From JBBRSC01 sp038245795 (lineage in GTDB: Bacteria > Actinomycetota > Acidimicrobiia > Acidimicrobiales > Microtrichaceae): 5,631 nt of DNA. The notes beneath the pieces are model-generated. The model made no database searches and had not been told where the DNA came from. It worked only from the letters and a program-made list of their open reading frames with translations. The translations under genes were made by a program, and so were the position numbers. The first letter of the stretch is position 1. Every line of letters starts with the position of its first letter. Positions 1 to 5,309 of this stretch are shown here, in pieces. The stretch is from contig JBBRSC010000224.1 of NCBI GenBank assembly GCA_038245795.1, positions 1 to 5,631 on the forward strand, written 5' to 3'.

Positions 1-278
1 CCGGTGACGAGGGGTCGATCCTGAGTACGTTCCATGAGCGCATCGATATCGCGATCGACGTACATGTTGATGGCGTTCGCACCGCCAGCAGCGAGCGTTC
101 CGCCGATCACGGTGGCCGCGATCAGCCACAGTGACGGGAGACCCCGTTGGGCCACGATCATGGTGGGAACAGTGGTGATCAGCAGGAGCTCGATGATCCG
201 AGGCTTGGTGAGCGCGACATAACCGCCGATCCGGCGCCTGAGCGGGGCGGAGTTTGGGGCGGGGGCCGTGCTCGTCAC
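1..278 (-). CDS. ctaB: Haem O synthase (protohaem IX farnesyltransferase), N-terminal part, cut by the window edge
   Basis: Membrane prenyltransferase of the UbiA family that adds a farnesyl group to haem b to give haem O, the precursor of haem A for cytochrome oxidase. About 92 codons are visible of a usual length near 300. Reading the minus strand, the protein has a short Pro/Ala-rich N-terminus, then YVALTKPRIIELLLITTVP (residues about 20-38), a hydrophobic first membrane helix, and the diagnostic prenyl-diphosphate/Mg binding motif NMYVDRDID (N71, D75, D79) followed by ALMERTQDRPL, typical of CtaB/CyoE. The GTG at 278 is the only start that keeps the conserved YVALTKPR segment and has no upstream in-frame alternative. 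AGGAG lies only 2 nt before it, which is too close for a normal ribosome site, and TAACTT sits 7 nt before it, so leaderless initiation is possible. It is divergent from ctaA, its partner in the pathway. Confidence 0.95.
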   Translation of the reverse strand, partial: MTSTAPAPNSAPLRRRIGGYVALTKPRIIELLLITTVPTMIVAQRGLPSLWLIAATVIGGTLAAGGANAINMYVDRDIDALMERTQDRPLVT

Positions 279-285
279 CGCTCCT

Positions 286-291
286 AAGTTA
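286..291 (-). promoter_or_regulatory. Candidate -10 box (TAACTT) of ctaB, leaderless type
   Basis: On the minus strand TAACTT is followed by 7 nt and then the GTG start of ctaB, which would place transcription start at or next to the start codon. It fits the TANNNT consensus of leaderless actinobacterial genes. No convincing -35 is visible. AGGAG in the 7-nt gap would be untranscribed if the gene is leaderless. Confidence 0.45.
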
Positions 292-444
292 CGTGGCCCT
301 CGGGGCCTTCGGCCAATACAGCTCCTGTGAAGTCCGTTTCAATTCTCAGTTCTACGGTGACCTCGTGGACCGGTTCCGTTCGCGTGTCGTGGGGATCTCC
401 CGAGCCATTTCGCTCGTGGTTTCGCGCCACTGGGAGCGACGCCG

Positions 445-450
445 TAGCTT
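445..450 (+). promoter_or_regulatory. Candidate -10 box (TAGCTT) of the ctaA-clpS-DUF2017 operon, leaderless type
   Basis: TAGCTT is followed by exactly 6 nt and the ATG of ctaA. The nearest purine-rich stretch (GGGAG at 432-436) is 20 nt upstream of the ATG, too far to act as a Shine-Dalgarno site, so leaderless translation is the simplest reading. No good -35 is visible. The rest of the 178-bp gap between ctaB and ctaA shows no other clear structure. Confidence 0.5.
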
Positions 451-456
451 TTCGGT

Positions 457-1374
457 ATGGATCCCTCGTCCCGCAGCCTCTCGCTCGGTCACTATCGCAA
501 GATCTGCATCGTTGCGCTCTGTGCGCTCGCCGGGATCATCGTCACCGGCGCCGCAGTACGACTCACGGGATCCGGGTTGGGGTGCTCCGACTGGCCGACG
601 TGCGAGAAGGGTCAGTTCTTCGCGGCGTTGGAATTCAAGCCGATGGTCGAGTTCATCAATCGTCTCATCACGGGCATCGTGTCGGTGGCAGTCATGGCCG
701 CGGTTGCGGGATCGTTGCTCGTGCGGCCGCGCCGTCGTGATCTCACCCGCTGGTCGCTGGCGCTCGTCGCCGGCGTCGCCCTCCAGGCAATCATCGGCGC
801 CTTCGTCACCAAGACCGAGCTCGCTTACTCCGTGGTCGCCGTGCACTTCCTGGCATCGATGGTCCTCGTTTGGGCAGCAACGGTCCTGGTGGAGCGCGCT
901 GGTCGACCCGCCGACGCCGTCGTTGGGCCCTGGGCGCCGTGGGCCAAGTGGCTGGTGCTGGCGGGAACGGCCGTGTTGCTCACGGGCCCCGTGATCACCA
1001 GCGCTGGACCCCACGCCGGCGACGAGAACGTCAAACGACTTCCGCTCGACCTCTCGTGGGCGGCCAGGTTGCACTCGAGCACCGTATGGATCTTGTGCGC
1101 GGTGGTTGCGTGGATCGCGTGGACCCTTCGACGCCATCCCGACACTCGGCTTCGCCGCGGCTCGTCGGACTTGCTGGCCGCAGTGGTGCTCCAAGGCGGA
1201 GTTGGCTACCTCCAGTACTTCACGGGGGTGCCAGCGTTGCTCGTCGGGTTGCATGTCGCGGGAGCAACGCTCGTGTGGATCCTGGCGCTTCGACTGGCGC
1301 TGGCATCGAGCCACATCGATGAGCCCTCGGGCTCGTCCACCCACGATCTGATACTCGAAGTTTCATCAACATGA
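457..1374 (+). CDS. ctaA: Haem A synthase
   Basis: Integral membrane haem A synthase (COX15/CtaA family), which oxidises the C8 methyl of haem O to a formyl group to give haem A for aa3-type cytochrome oxidase. The 305 residues fit the family length and contain about eight hydrophobic segments in two four-helix halves. Visible family motifs are GAAVRLTGSGLGCSDWPTC (31-49, with the C43/C49 pair), VEFINR (64-69), VAVHFLAS (127-134), GPHAGDENVKRLPLD (184-198), RLHSSTVW (204-211), YLQYFTG (251-257) and GLHVAGATLVW (264-274). H130, H206 and H266 match three of the four conserved haem-ligand histidines. The first is replaced by N68, as I recall for actinobacterial CtaA generally (EFGNR). First gene of a run with clpS, whose ATG overlaps its stop. 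It is divergent from ctaB, so the two successive pathway steps share one intergenic control region. Confidence 0.96.
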   Translation: MDPSSRSLSLGHYRKICIVALCALAGIIVTGAAVRLTGSGLGCSDWPTCEKGQFFAALEFKPMVEFINRLITGIVSVAVMAAVAGSLLVRPRRRDLTRWSLALVAGVALQAIIGAFVTKTELAYSVVAVHFLASMVLVWAATVLVERAGRPADAVVGPWAPWAKWLVLAGTAVLLTGPVITSAGPHAGDENVKRLPLDLSWAARLHSSTVWILCAVVAWIAWTLRRHPDTRLRRGSSDLLAAVVLQGGVGYLQYFTGVPALLVGLHVAGATLVWILALRLALASSHIDEPSGSSTHDLILEVSST

Positions 1375-1664
1375 GCTCTACCAGCCCGATCGAGACCATC
1401 TCCCCCGACGTCGACGAAGCCAACGCTCTGGACCGCCCGTGGGTCGTGATCGTCTGGAACGATCCGATCAACCTGATGGAGTACGTCGCCTTCGTCTTCC
1501 GGAAACTCTTCGGCTTCAGCAAGGACAAGGCGAACCGCCTGATGATGGAGGTCCACCTCAACGGCCGCAGCACCGTGTCGAGCGGCAGCCGGGAAGAAGC
1601 TGAGCGCGACGTGTTCCGCCTCCACGAGCACGGCCTCTGGGCCACGATGCAACAGGATGACTGA
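1371..1664 (+). CDS. clpS: ATP-dependent Clp protease adaptor ClpS
   Basis: Small cytoplasmic adaptor that binds proteins carrying destabilising N-terminal residues (N-degrons) and hands them to the ClpC/ClpA unfoldase for degradation by ClpP. The 97 residues match the family size: a flexible N-terminal tail (1-22) and then the ClpS core. WVVIVWNDPINLMEYVAFVF (24-43) contains the N30-D31 pair and M36 that line the N-degron pocket. KANRLMMEVHLNGR (53-66) supplies the Met and H62 positions of the pocket. SGSREEAERDVFRLHEHGLWATM (71-93) is the usual actinobacterial C-terminal half. The ATG overlaps the ctaA stop as ATGA and no Shine-Dalgarno site is visible, so translation is probably coupled to ctaA. 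The DUF2017 gene follows after 20 nt, a pairing common in Actinobacteria. Confidence 0.96.
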   Translation: MSSTSPIETISPDVDEANALDRPWVVIVWNDPINLMEYVAFVFRKLFGFSKDKANRLMMEVHLNGRSTVSSGSREEAERDVFRLHEHGLWATMQQDD

Positions 1665-1684
1665 GCAACGATGATCGACGCGCC

Positions 1685-2557
1685 GTGAGTGAGCTGATAT
1701 TCCGCCTGGTCGGCGCGGATCGTTGGGAGGCCGACTATCCCGACGGTTGGGTGCTGGGCTTGGCGACATCGCTCACGACGGTGGCGGACCGGTTCCGAGA
1801 GGACGACGAACCCGTGACCGTGACGGATTCCTCAGATGTCACCTATCGCCACCACGAGTTGGTAGCAGTCGTCGCCGAATCTGCTGACACCTTGATGAAC
1901 GGGGTGCGGGCGCAGCAGATGACTGAGGAGGAACTCGCGGAATGCGGAGCCTCTGCCGCCAACCTGTCGATTCTCGCCGCAGCGGCGGCCGACTTGGAGG
2001 AAGCGGGTTCGGCACGCCATGTTGAGTTGGTGGCTGCGCGGAACTTCTTCTCGGACTTCACCGCCCGCATGTTGCGATCGCTCGATCCACGAGTCCGGGC
2101 GCTGGGACATGACACCTACGACCTGAGCTGGCGCCAAGGGGATCGGGACATGTTGAAGATCCTCGCTGACGACGTCGACGGGTTGCTCGAGAGCGACGAT
2201 GCATCGATCGTCCGCCTGTTCCCGCCCGCCTACGGGATGGACCACGAGCGCAGCGCTGGCTACGACGCGCTGGTTCGTCACGAGCTCATCGAACGCCGAC
2301 GGGCATCGCTCAGCGTGCTGCGGGAATCGCTCGATGCCGAGACCGTCAACGGCGAACAGCTCGCCGTGTTGATGCGAGCGATGAACGATCTGCGGTTGGT
2401 GCTGGGAACCGAACTTGATGTCAGCGAAGAGGACTCGAAGATCCGGGTGAACGATCCCGAGGCGGCGAAATGGAACGCCTATCTGCGGATGGGGATGTTG
2501 CTGGGCCAGATCATCGAAGCGCTCGAAGGCGATCTGCCCGAGCCCGACGAGGACTGA
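1685..2557 (+). CDS. DUF2017 domain protein, ClpS-associated, with long N-terminal region
   Basis: Soluble, acidic, largely helical protein of unknown function. The C-terminal half (about 118-285) carries the features I associate with DUF2017: ARNFFSDFTARML, LFPPAYGMDHE (178-188), a helical stretch LVRHELIERRRASLSVLR, the segment MRAMNDLRLVLGTEL (230-244), and a final YLRMGMLLGQIIEAL helix. DUF2017 genes sit directly after clpS in many Actinobacteria, so a role near ClpS/Clp proteolysis is an inference from context. At 290 residues it is longer than the roughly 200 I recall for mycobacterial members. Residues 1-115 form an extra part: a beta-rich start (LIFRLVGADRWEADYPDGW), then TVTDSSDVTYRHHELVAVVAE and an Ala/Glu-rich helix. 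I do not recognise this part. GTG at 1685 is chosen because an in-frame stop lies shortly upstream. There is no clear ribosome site. The gene ends 13 nt from the convergent neighbour. Confidence 0.85.
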   Translation: MSELIFRLVGADRWEADYPDGWVLGLATSLTTVADRFREDDEPVTVTDSSDVTYRHHELVAVVAESADTLMNGVRAQQMTEEELAECGASAANLSILAAAAADLEEAGSARHVELVAARNFFSDFTARMLRSLDPRVRALGHDTYDLSWRQGDRDMLKILADDVDGLLESDDASIVRLFPPAYGMDHERSAGYDALVRHELIERRRASLSVLRESLDAETVNGEQLAVLMRAMNDLRLVLGTELDVSEEDSKIRVNDPEAAKWNAYLRMGMLLGQIIEALEGDLPEPDED

Positions 2558-2570
2558 CCAGCGGGCTCGA

Positions 2571-4085
2571 TCAGCAGTCAGCGCGGAGATCCTTCAGCAG
2601 CTTGGCGACCTCAGCCTGGCGAGCGTCGCTCAAGCTGTCGGCCTTCAGTTCCGCGATCGTGAGCTTGCGAACCGCCTTGTTGGCGACGCAGAAAGCCACA
2701 GGCTGATTCTCGCCGTCCTTGACGAGCACGGCGGCGATATCGAGTCGCGTTGCGGGATAGCCCAGCGCGTCAAGCGATGAGGTGTCGTGCTTCTTCACTG
2801 CGGTTCCGGGATCGCACGACCGCAGGGTTGCACCGCTGCCCTCTCCCGCGACCTCGATCGCGGCCTCGGTCGGCATGGCCGCCTTCCACGCGTTCAGCGC
2901 CTCACGCAGCTCCTTGCCGTCGGTGTCACTCGCCAACTCGAACGTCGCAGCGACGCAGATTTTCGGAACGGCACCCGGCGTGGGGGCCACCTTCGCGGCA
3001 ACGAACGAATCGCCTCGCCAACCATCGACGGCGTCCAGCGCCACCAACGGATCAATGCGCTCGGCCAGCTGTATGTACAGGCCGTAGGCACCGACAACGT
3101 CCGTTTGGATGGGCTCGCCGTCGCCGAGCTTTGGCGGGGTGATCTTCACGCGGGCCGCGTTGTCGCCCGGCGTGAAGAGCCGAGCCGTGTCGTCGGGGAG
3201 TTTCCGCATCAGCCGATCGAGGGCTTTCGTCGTGGGAGCGCCACCGCCGGCAGCTTCGATCAACGAGACAAAAGGGCGACCAATGGCGTAGGGGATTGCC
3301 TGGGTCGCAACGAGGGCCGTCGGCACGTTGCCGAGATCGGTGAGCGCTCCGTCGCGAGCCGCAGTCGACTCCTCCTCGTAGCGCCGCTTGTCGGTGTCGG
3401 ACAGCTGCGCCACGTAGCGCTGTTCGACCGTCACGGCGTCGCCTTCGACCACCGATCGCAGCACCTGGTTCTGTTCGGAGTCGCCGGTCGAAAATCGGGC
3501 GTTCAGCTCGAAATACTGGTCCTGCAGAGCGTGGGTGAGTTCGTGCACGAGCGTGACCCGCAACCCGACGGTCAGGTCGGTGCCCCTGACGTTCACGATC
3601 TTCGCATCGGAGCTGTAGTACGCGCTCGTGCCCGAGTCAGCCAGTGTCTCGCCTGCCTTCTTCAGATCGAGTTCGCCGTCGATGTACCCGAACGCTCGCG
3701 CGATGCTGGTGCTCTGCGCCTCTTTCTCGGGGTCGGTCGATGGCTCACCACCGTCACCACCGATCGCAGCGCGGCGATATTGCTCGGGTGCCAGGAAGTA
3801 CACGGCGACCGGATGCTTGAACTCGAGCCCGCGGGACTTCTCGACGAAATCAACGAAGGGCTGGACCCGCGCATCCCACGTCGACGGGAACTGTGGACCG
3901 TCGTCATGAAGCACCGACCCGATCCCGAAGCCGACGAGCGCAAGCACCAGCGTGACGGCCACACAGATCGCGATCCGCGGCAGGATCCGATCACCGGTGG
4001 GTGGTGGCGGTGGGACAAAACCCGGCTCGGGCATGAGTGGCGGACCCGCCATCTGCTCGATCGGGGGATGTTGGACGGGGATCAC
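2571..4085 (-). CDS. Membrane-anchored putative zinc metallopeptidase (HELTH...EGDA), proline-rich cytoplasmic tail
   Basis: A 504-residue protein with a Pro-rich cytoplasmic N-terminus (1-36, including PPPPP), one membrane segment (about 37-59, IAICVAVTLVLALVGFGIGSV) and a large domain predicted outside the membrane. Residues 178-191 read TLVHELTHALQDQY; HELTH (181-185) is an HExxH zinc site. VVEGDAVTVEQRY (212-224) offers E214 as a gluzincin-type third ligand, a pairing (HELTHALQDQ ... EGDA) I know from uncharacterised bacterial metallopeptidases. The region after about 320 is unrecognised; it has cysteines C377, C424, C466 and C504, the last being the C-terminal residue, which suggests disulfides. 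Substrate is unknown. GTG at 4085 is preceded by TACGCT plus 6 nt, favouring this start. Met12 and Met18 are alternatives that would shorten only the tail. The gene is monocistronic, convergent with the DUF2017 gene and divergent from the tRNA cluster. Confidence 0.85.
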   Translation of the reverse strand: MIPVQHPPIEQMAGPPLMPEPGFVPPPPPTGDRILPRIAICVAVTLVLALVGFGIGSVLHDDGPQFPSTWDARVQPFVDFVEKSRGLEFKHPVAVYFLAPEQYRRAAIGGDGGEPSTDPEKEAQSTSIARAFGYIDGELDLKKAGETLADSGTSAYYSSDAKIVNVRGTDLTVGLRVTLVHELTHALQDQYFELNARFSTGDSEQNQVLRSVVEGDAVTVEQRYVAQLSDTDKRRYEEESTAARDGALTDLGNVPTALVATQAIPYAIGRPFVSLIEAAGGGAPTTKALDRLMRKLPDDTARLFTPGDNAARVKITPPKLGDGEPIQTDVVGAYGLYIQLAERIDPLVALDAVDGWRGDSFVAAKVAPTPGAVPKICVAATFELASDTDGKELREALNAWKAAMPTEAAIEVAGEGSGATLRSCDPGTAVKKHDTSSLDALGYPATRLDIAAVLVKDGENQPVAFCVANKAVRKLTIAELKADSLSDARQAEVAKLLKDLRADC

Positions 4086-4091
4086 TGCTTC

Positions 4092-4097
4092 AGCGTA
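4092..4097 (-). promoter_or_regulatory. Candidate -10 box (TACGCT) of the metallopeptidase gene, leaderless type
   Basis: On the minus strand TACGCT is followed by exactly 6 nt (gaagca) and the GTG start. GAAG lies only 2 nt from the GTG, too near to serve as a ribosome site. This spacing supports GTG at 4085 over the internal ATG codons. No clear -35 is visible. Confidence 0.45.
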
Positions 4098-4143
4098 GAG
4101 GCGTCGGGCATCGATGAACCGGCCACGGTCGCAGAACCGAGAT

Positions 4144-4171
4144 GTGACAGCCCGTGAGTGTTTGCTATGTT
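4144..4171 (+). promoter_or_regulatory. Promoter of the tRNA-Glu/Asp/Phe cluster
   Basis: GTGACA (4144-4149, five of six matches to TTGACA), a 16-nt spacer, and TATGTT (4166-4171) preceded by TGC, an extended -10. Transcription would start near 4178, giving a 5' leader of about 18 nt before tRNA-Glu. It is the only promoter in the window with both boxes well matched, as expected for a strong stable-RNA promoter. Confidence 0.7.
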
Positions 4172-4195
4172 CTCCACGCCCTCGAAGGGTTCAGA

Positions 4196-4268
4196 GCCCC
4201 CATCGTCCAGCGGCCTAGGACGCCTCCCTTTCAAGGAGGTAACACGGGTTCGAATCCCGTTGGGGGTA
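4196..4268 (+). tRNA. tRNA-Glu (anticodon TTC)
   Basis: A complete 73-nt cloverleaf. The acceptor is GCCCCCA/TGGGGGT with a terminal G-T pair and discriminator A4268. The D stem is GTCC/GGAC. The anticodon stem is CCTCC/GGAGG with loop CTTTCAA, anticodon TTC at 4230-4232. The T arm is ACGGG-TTCGAAT-CCCGT. CCA is not encoded (CTC follows). It reads both GAA and GAG by wobble. First of three co-oriented tRNAs. Confidence 0.97.
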
Positions 4269-4273
4269 CTCAG

Positions 4274-4302
4274 TTGGTCTGTCACCGCCCAGAGGGTACG
4301 GT
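4274..4302 (+). promoter_or_regulatory. Possible internal promoter in front of tRNA-Asp
   Basis: TTGGTC (4274-4279), a 17-nt spacer and TACGGT (4297-4302) form a plausible promoter whose start would fall about 10 nt before tRNA-Asp. It overlaps the hairpin at 4281-4305, so the two readings compete. The cluster could equally be transcribed only from the promoter at 4144. Confidence 0.3.
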
Positions 4303-4305
4303 GAC
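4281..4305 (+). repeat. Hairpin in the tRNA-Glu/tRNA-Asp spacer
   Basis: GTCACCG (4281-4287) pairs with CGGTGAC (4299-4305). The loop can add CCC/GGG (4288-4290 with 4294-4296), leaving loop AGA and a 2-nt bulge TA, about 10 base pairs in all. No T-run follows, so it is not an obvious terminator. A structured spacer that guides processing of the polycistronic tRNA precursor is one possibility. Confidence 0.6.
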
Positions 4306-4318
4306 GGCTCTAGTTCAA

Positions 4319-4396
4319 GGTCCCGTGGTGCAGCTTGGAGTGCACGCCGCCCTGTCAAGGCGGAGGTCGCGAGTTCAAATCTCGTCGGGACCGCCA
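4319..4396 (+). tRNA. tRNA-Asp (anticodon GTC)
   Basis: A complete cloverleaf. The acceptor is GGTCCCG/CGGGACC with discriminator G4393. The D stem is GTGC/GCAC. The anticodon stem is CCGCC/GGCGG with loop CTGTCAA, anticodon GTC at 4354-4356. The T arm is GCGAG-TTCAAAT-CTCGT. Unlike its two neighbours the gene encodes its 3' CCA (4394-4396). The mature body without CCA is 75 nt. Confidence 0.97.
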
Positions 4397-4422
4397 TCGA
4401 TCGCTTCGGCGGTCACCGGTCT

Positions 4423-4495
4423 GGTCGGGTATCTCAGTCGGTAGAGCGGCCGCCTGAAAAGCGGTAGGTCACCGGATCGACGCCGGTTCCGACCA
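4423..4495 (+). tRNA. tRNA-Phe (anticodon GAA)
   Basis: A 73-nt cloverleaf. The acceptor is GGTCGGG/TCCGACC (one G-T pair) with discriminator A4495. The D arm is TCTC-AGTCGGTA-GAGC. The anticodon stem is GCCGC/GCGGT with loop CTGAAAA, anticodon GAA. The variable loop is AGGTC and the T stem is ACCGG/CCGGT. Two oddities: the T loop is ATCGACG (4476-4482), with A at the near-universal T54, and the first D-stem pair is T10 with C25, a mismatch. CCA is not encoded. Base pairing elsewhere is sound and context (Glu-Asp-Phe order) supports a real gene. Confidence 0.9.
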
Positions 4496-4501
4496 CAGCG
4501 G

Positions 4502-4528
4502 AAACCCCCGGCTTGCCGGGGGTTTCTT
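4502..4528 (+). terminator. Intrinsic terminator of the tRNA cluster
   Basis: A perfect 11-bp inverted repeat, AAACCCCCGGC (4502-4512) and GCCGGGGGTTT (4515-4525), separated by TT and followed by CTT. It begins 6 nt after tRNA-Phe. The T-tract is short (TTTCTT), but the A-run on the other arm makes the structure symmetrical, so it could also stop transcription on the minus strand. Confidence 0.88.
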
Positions 4529-4635
4529 CGCGTCGAAGTCAGGGCCGCTGCGGCGCGAAGCATGGTCGCCCCCTTTCCCTCTACGCGGGCTGCGATCAAG
4601 AGGTCGGGCCTTCCGGCCGGTCTGGCGGCTGGACC

Positions 4636-4691
4636 TTCACGCTCCGGACGGACTGCGCGTGAATAGGCACCTCTACCGTGCTCTTTCACGC
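4636..4691. repeat. Threefold heptamer repeat (TTCACGC / GCGTGAA / TTCACGC) upstream of the NTF2-like gene
   Basis: TTCACGC at 4636-4642, its reverse complement GCGTGAA at 4657-4663, and TTCACGC again at 4685-4691. The middle copy can pair with either flank. Upstream pairing adds TCCG/CGGA (4643-4646 with 4649-4652). Downstream pairing adds GCAC/GTGC (4667-4670 with 4678-4681) around a 7-nt loop. It ends 63 nt before the ATG at 4755 and upstream of the likely promoter, so an operator with three half-sites is more likely than an mRNA leader switch. The rest of 4530-4754 shows no gene or other clear structure. Confidence 0.6.
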
Positions 4692-4739
4692 ACACTTCGT
4701 TGGCGAGAGTCGCAATTCGATGTGAGCGGATGGGTGTCG

Positions 4740-4748
4740 TGATACAAC
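4740..4748 (+). promoter_or_regulatory. Candidate extended -10 (TGA-TACAAC) of the NTF2-like gene, leaderless type
   Basis: TACAAC (4743-4748) matches five of six bases of TACAAT/TATAAT-like boxes and is preceded by TGA (4740-4742), giving an extended -10. Exactly 6 nt separate it from the ATG at 4755. No Shine-Dalgarno sequence lies in that gap and no -35 is evident. Confidence 0.5.
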
Positions 4749-4754
4749 GCAGCC

Positions 4755-5300
4755 ATGACGACCCACGAGCAGATGACTGACACCACCGACGACACGATCC
4801 GCGAGACGCCGGACGCCAACGCTTCGAGCGACTCGGGGATCGAAGCCGCCGTTGCCGCGTACGTCGAACTTCGGGGACGGATCGATGCCGGTGACGCCCA
4901 TTGGCTGGAACTCGCCGACTTCTTCACCGACGACATCGTCTACATCGATCCCGCATGGGGACGAGTCGAAGGTATCGATGCCGTTCGCGAGTTCATCGTC
5001 GAGTCCATGGTTGGACTCGAGGACTGGTCCTTTCCGGTCGACTTCGTAGCGATCGCTGGACATCGCGTCGTCGTGAAATGGACGCAGATCCTGCCCGGGA
5101 CGCGCAGCGACGGCACGAACTACGCACAATCTGGCGTCTCGACGCTCGACTATGCCGGTGACGGAAAGTTCAACTACGAGGAAGACCTGCTCAACATGAC
5201 CCATGTCATCGAGGACATCGTCGAAAGTGGCTGGCGACCCGGGCCGGGCTTCAACGCTCCCCCCGCCAACGCCGAGAGAAACTGGGCGCGTCGTCGATAG
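4755..5300 (+). CDS. NTF2-like / SnoaL-like domain protein
   Basis: A 181-residue soluble protein. Residues 1-27 are a polar Thr/Asp-rich tail, probably disordered. Residues 29-160 form an NTF2-like alpha+beta cone: helix AAVAAYVELRGRIDAGDAHWLELADFFTDDIVYIDPAWGRVEGIDAVREFIVESM, then strands around EDWSFPVDFVAIAGHRVVVKWTQILPG, then the SDGTNYAQSGVSTLDYAGDGKFNYEEDLLNMTHV segment. The DDIVYIDPAWGRVEG and DLLNM signatures resemble a common actinobacterial family of nuclear transport factor 2-like proteins with no assigned reaction. D60 and D65 in the pocket are possible catalytic or ligand residues, but this is a guess. ATG 4755 is preferred over Met7 because of the -10 box 6 nt upstream. The methionine aminopeptidase gene follows 9 nt after its stop. 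Confidence 0.85.
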   Translation: MTTHEQMTDTTDDTIRETPDANASSDSGIEAAVAAYVELRGRIDAGDAHWLELADFFTDDIVYIDPAWGRVEGIDAVREFIVESMVGLEDWSFPVDFVAIAGHRVVVKWTQILPGTRSDGTNYAQSGVSTLDYAGDGKFNYEEDLLNMTHVIEDIVESGWRPGPGFNAPPANAERNWARRR

Positions 5301-5303
5301 CCT
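5298..5303 (+). promoter_or_regulatory. Candidate -10 box (TAGCCT) of map, overlapping the stop codon of the previous gene
   Basis: TAGCCT is followed by exactly 6 nt and the GTG start of map. Its first three bases are the TAG stop of the NTF2-like gene. There is no Shine-Dalgarno site in the 9-nt gap. If active, it would give map its own leaderless transcript despite the operon-like spacing. Confidence 0.4.
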
Positions 5304-5309
5304 GACGTT

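Noticed and set aside
254..994. A 246-codon open frame on the plus strand overlapping ctaB and ctaA
   Set aside because: Ser/Arg-rich out-of-frame shadow of ctaA, lacking any family signature.
352..1344. A 330-codon open frame on the minus strand across ctaA
   Set aside because: Low-complexity Arg/Asp/Gly-rich translation with no domain; the plus strand encodes a clear CtaA with all family motifs.
2787..4157. A 456-codon open frame on the plus strand opposite the metallopeptidase gene
   Set aside because: Its translation is Arg/His-rich without recognisable domains, while the minus strand gives a coherent protein with a membrane segment, HExxH motif and a start-linked -10 box. Long antisense frames are common in high-GC DNA.
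4234..4241. AGGAGGT motif resembling a strong Shine-Dalgarno site
   Set aside because: It is the 3' half of the anticodon stem of tRNA-Glu, and no start codon follows at a suitable distance with a credible frame.
4196..4495. tRNA cluster as an integration site for a mobile element
   Set aside because: No integrase, no duplicated tRNA 3' end and no foreign-looking genes are seen on either side within the window.
4375..4695. A 106-codon minus-strand frame across tRNA-Phe, the terminator and the spacer
   Set aside because: It runs through a tRNA gene and a perfect terminator stem and has no recognisable sequence.
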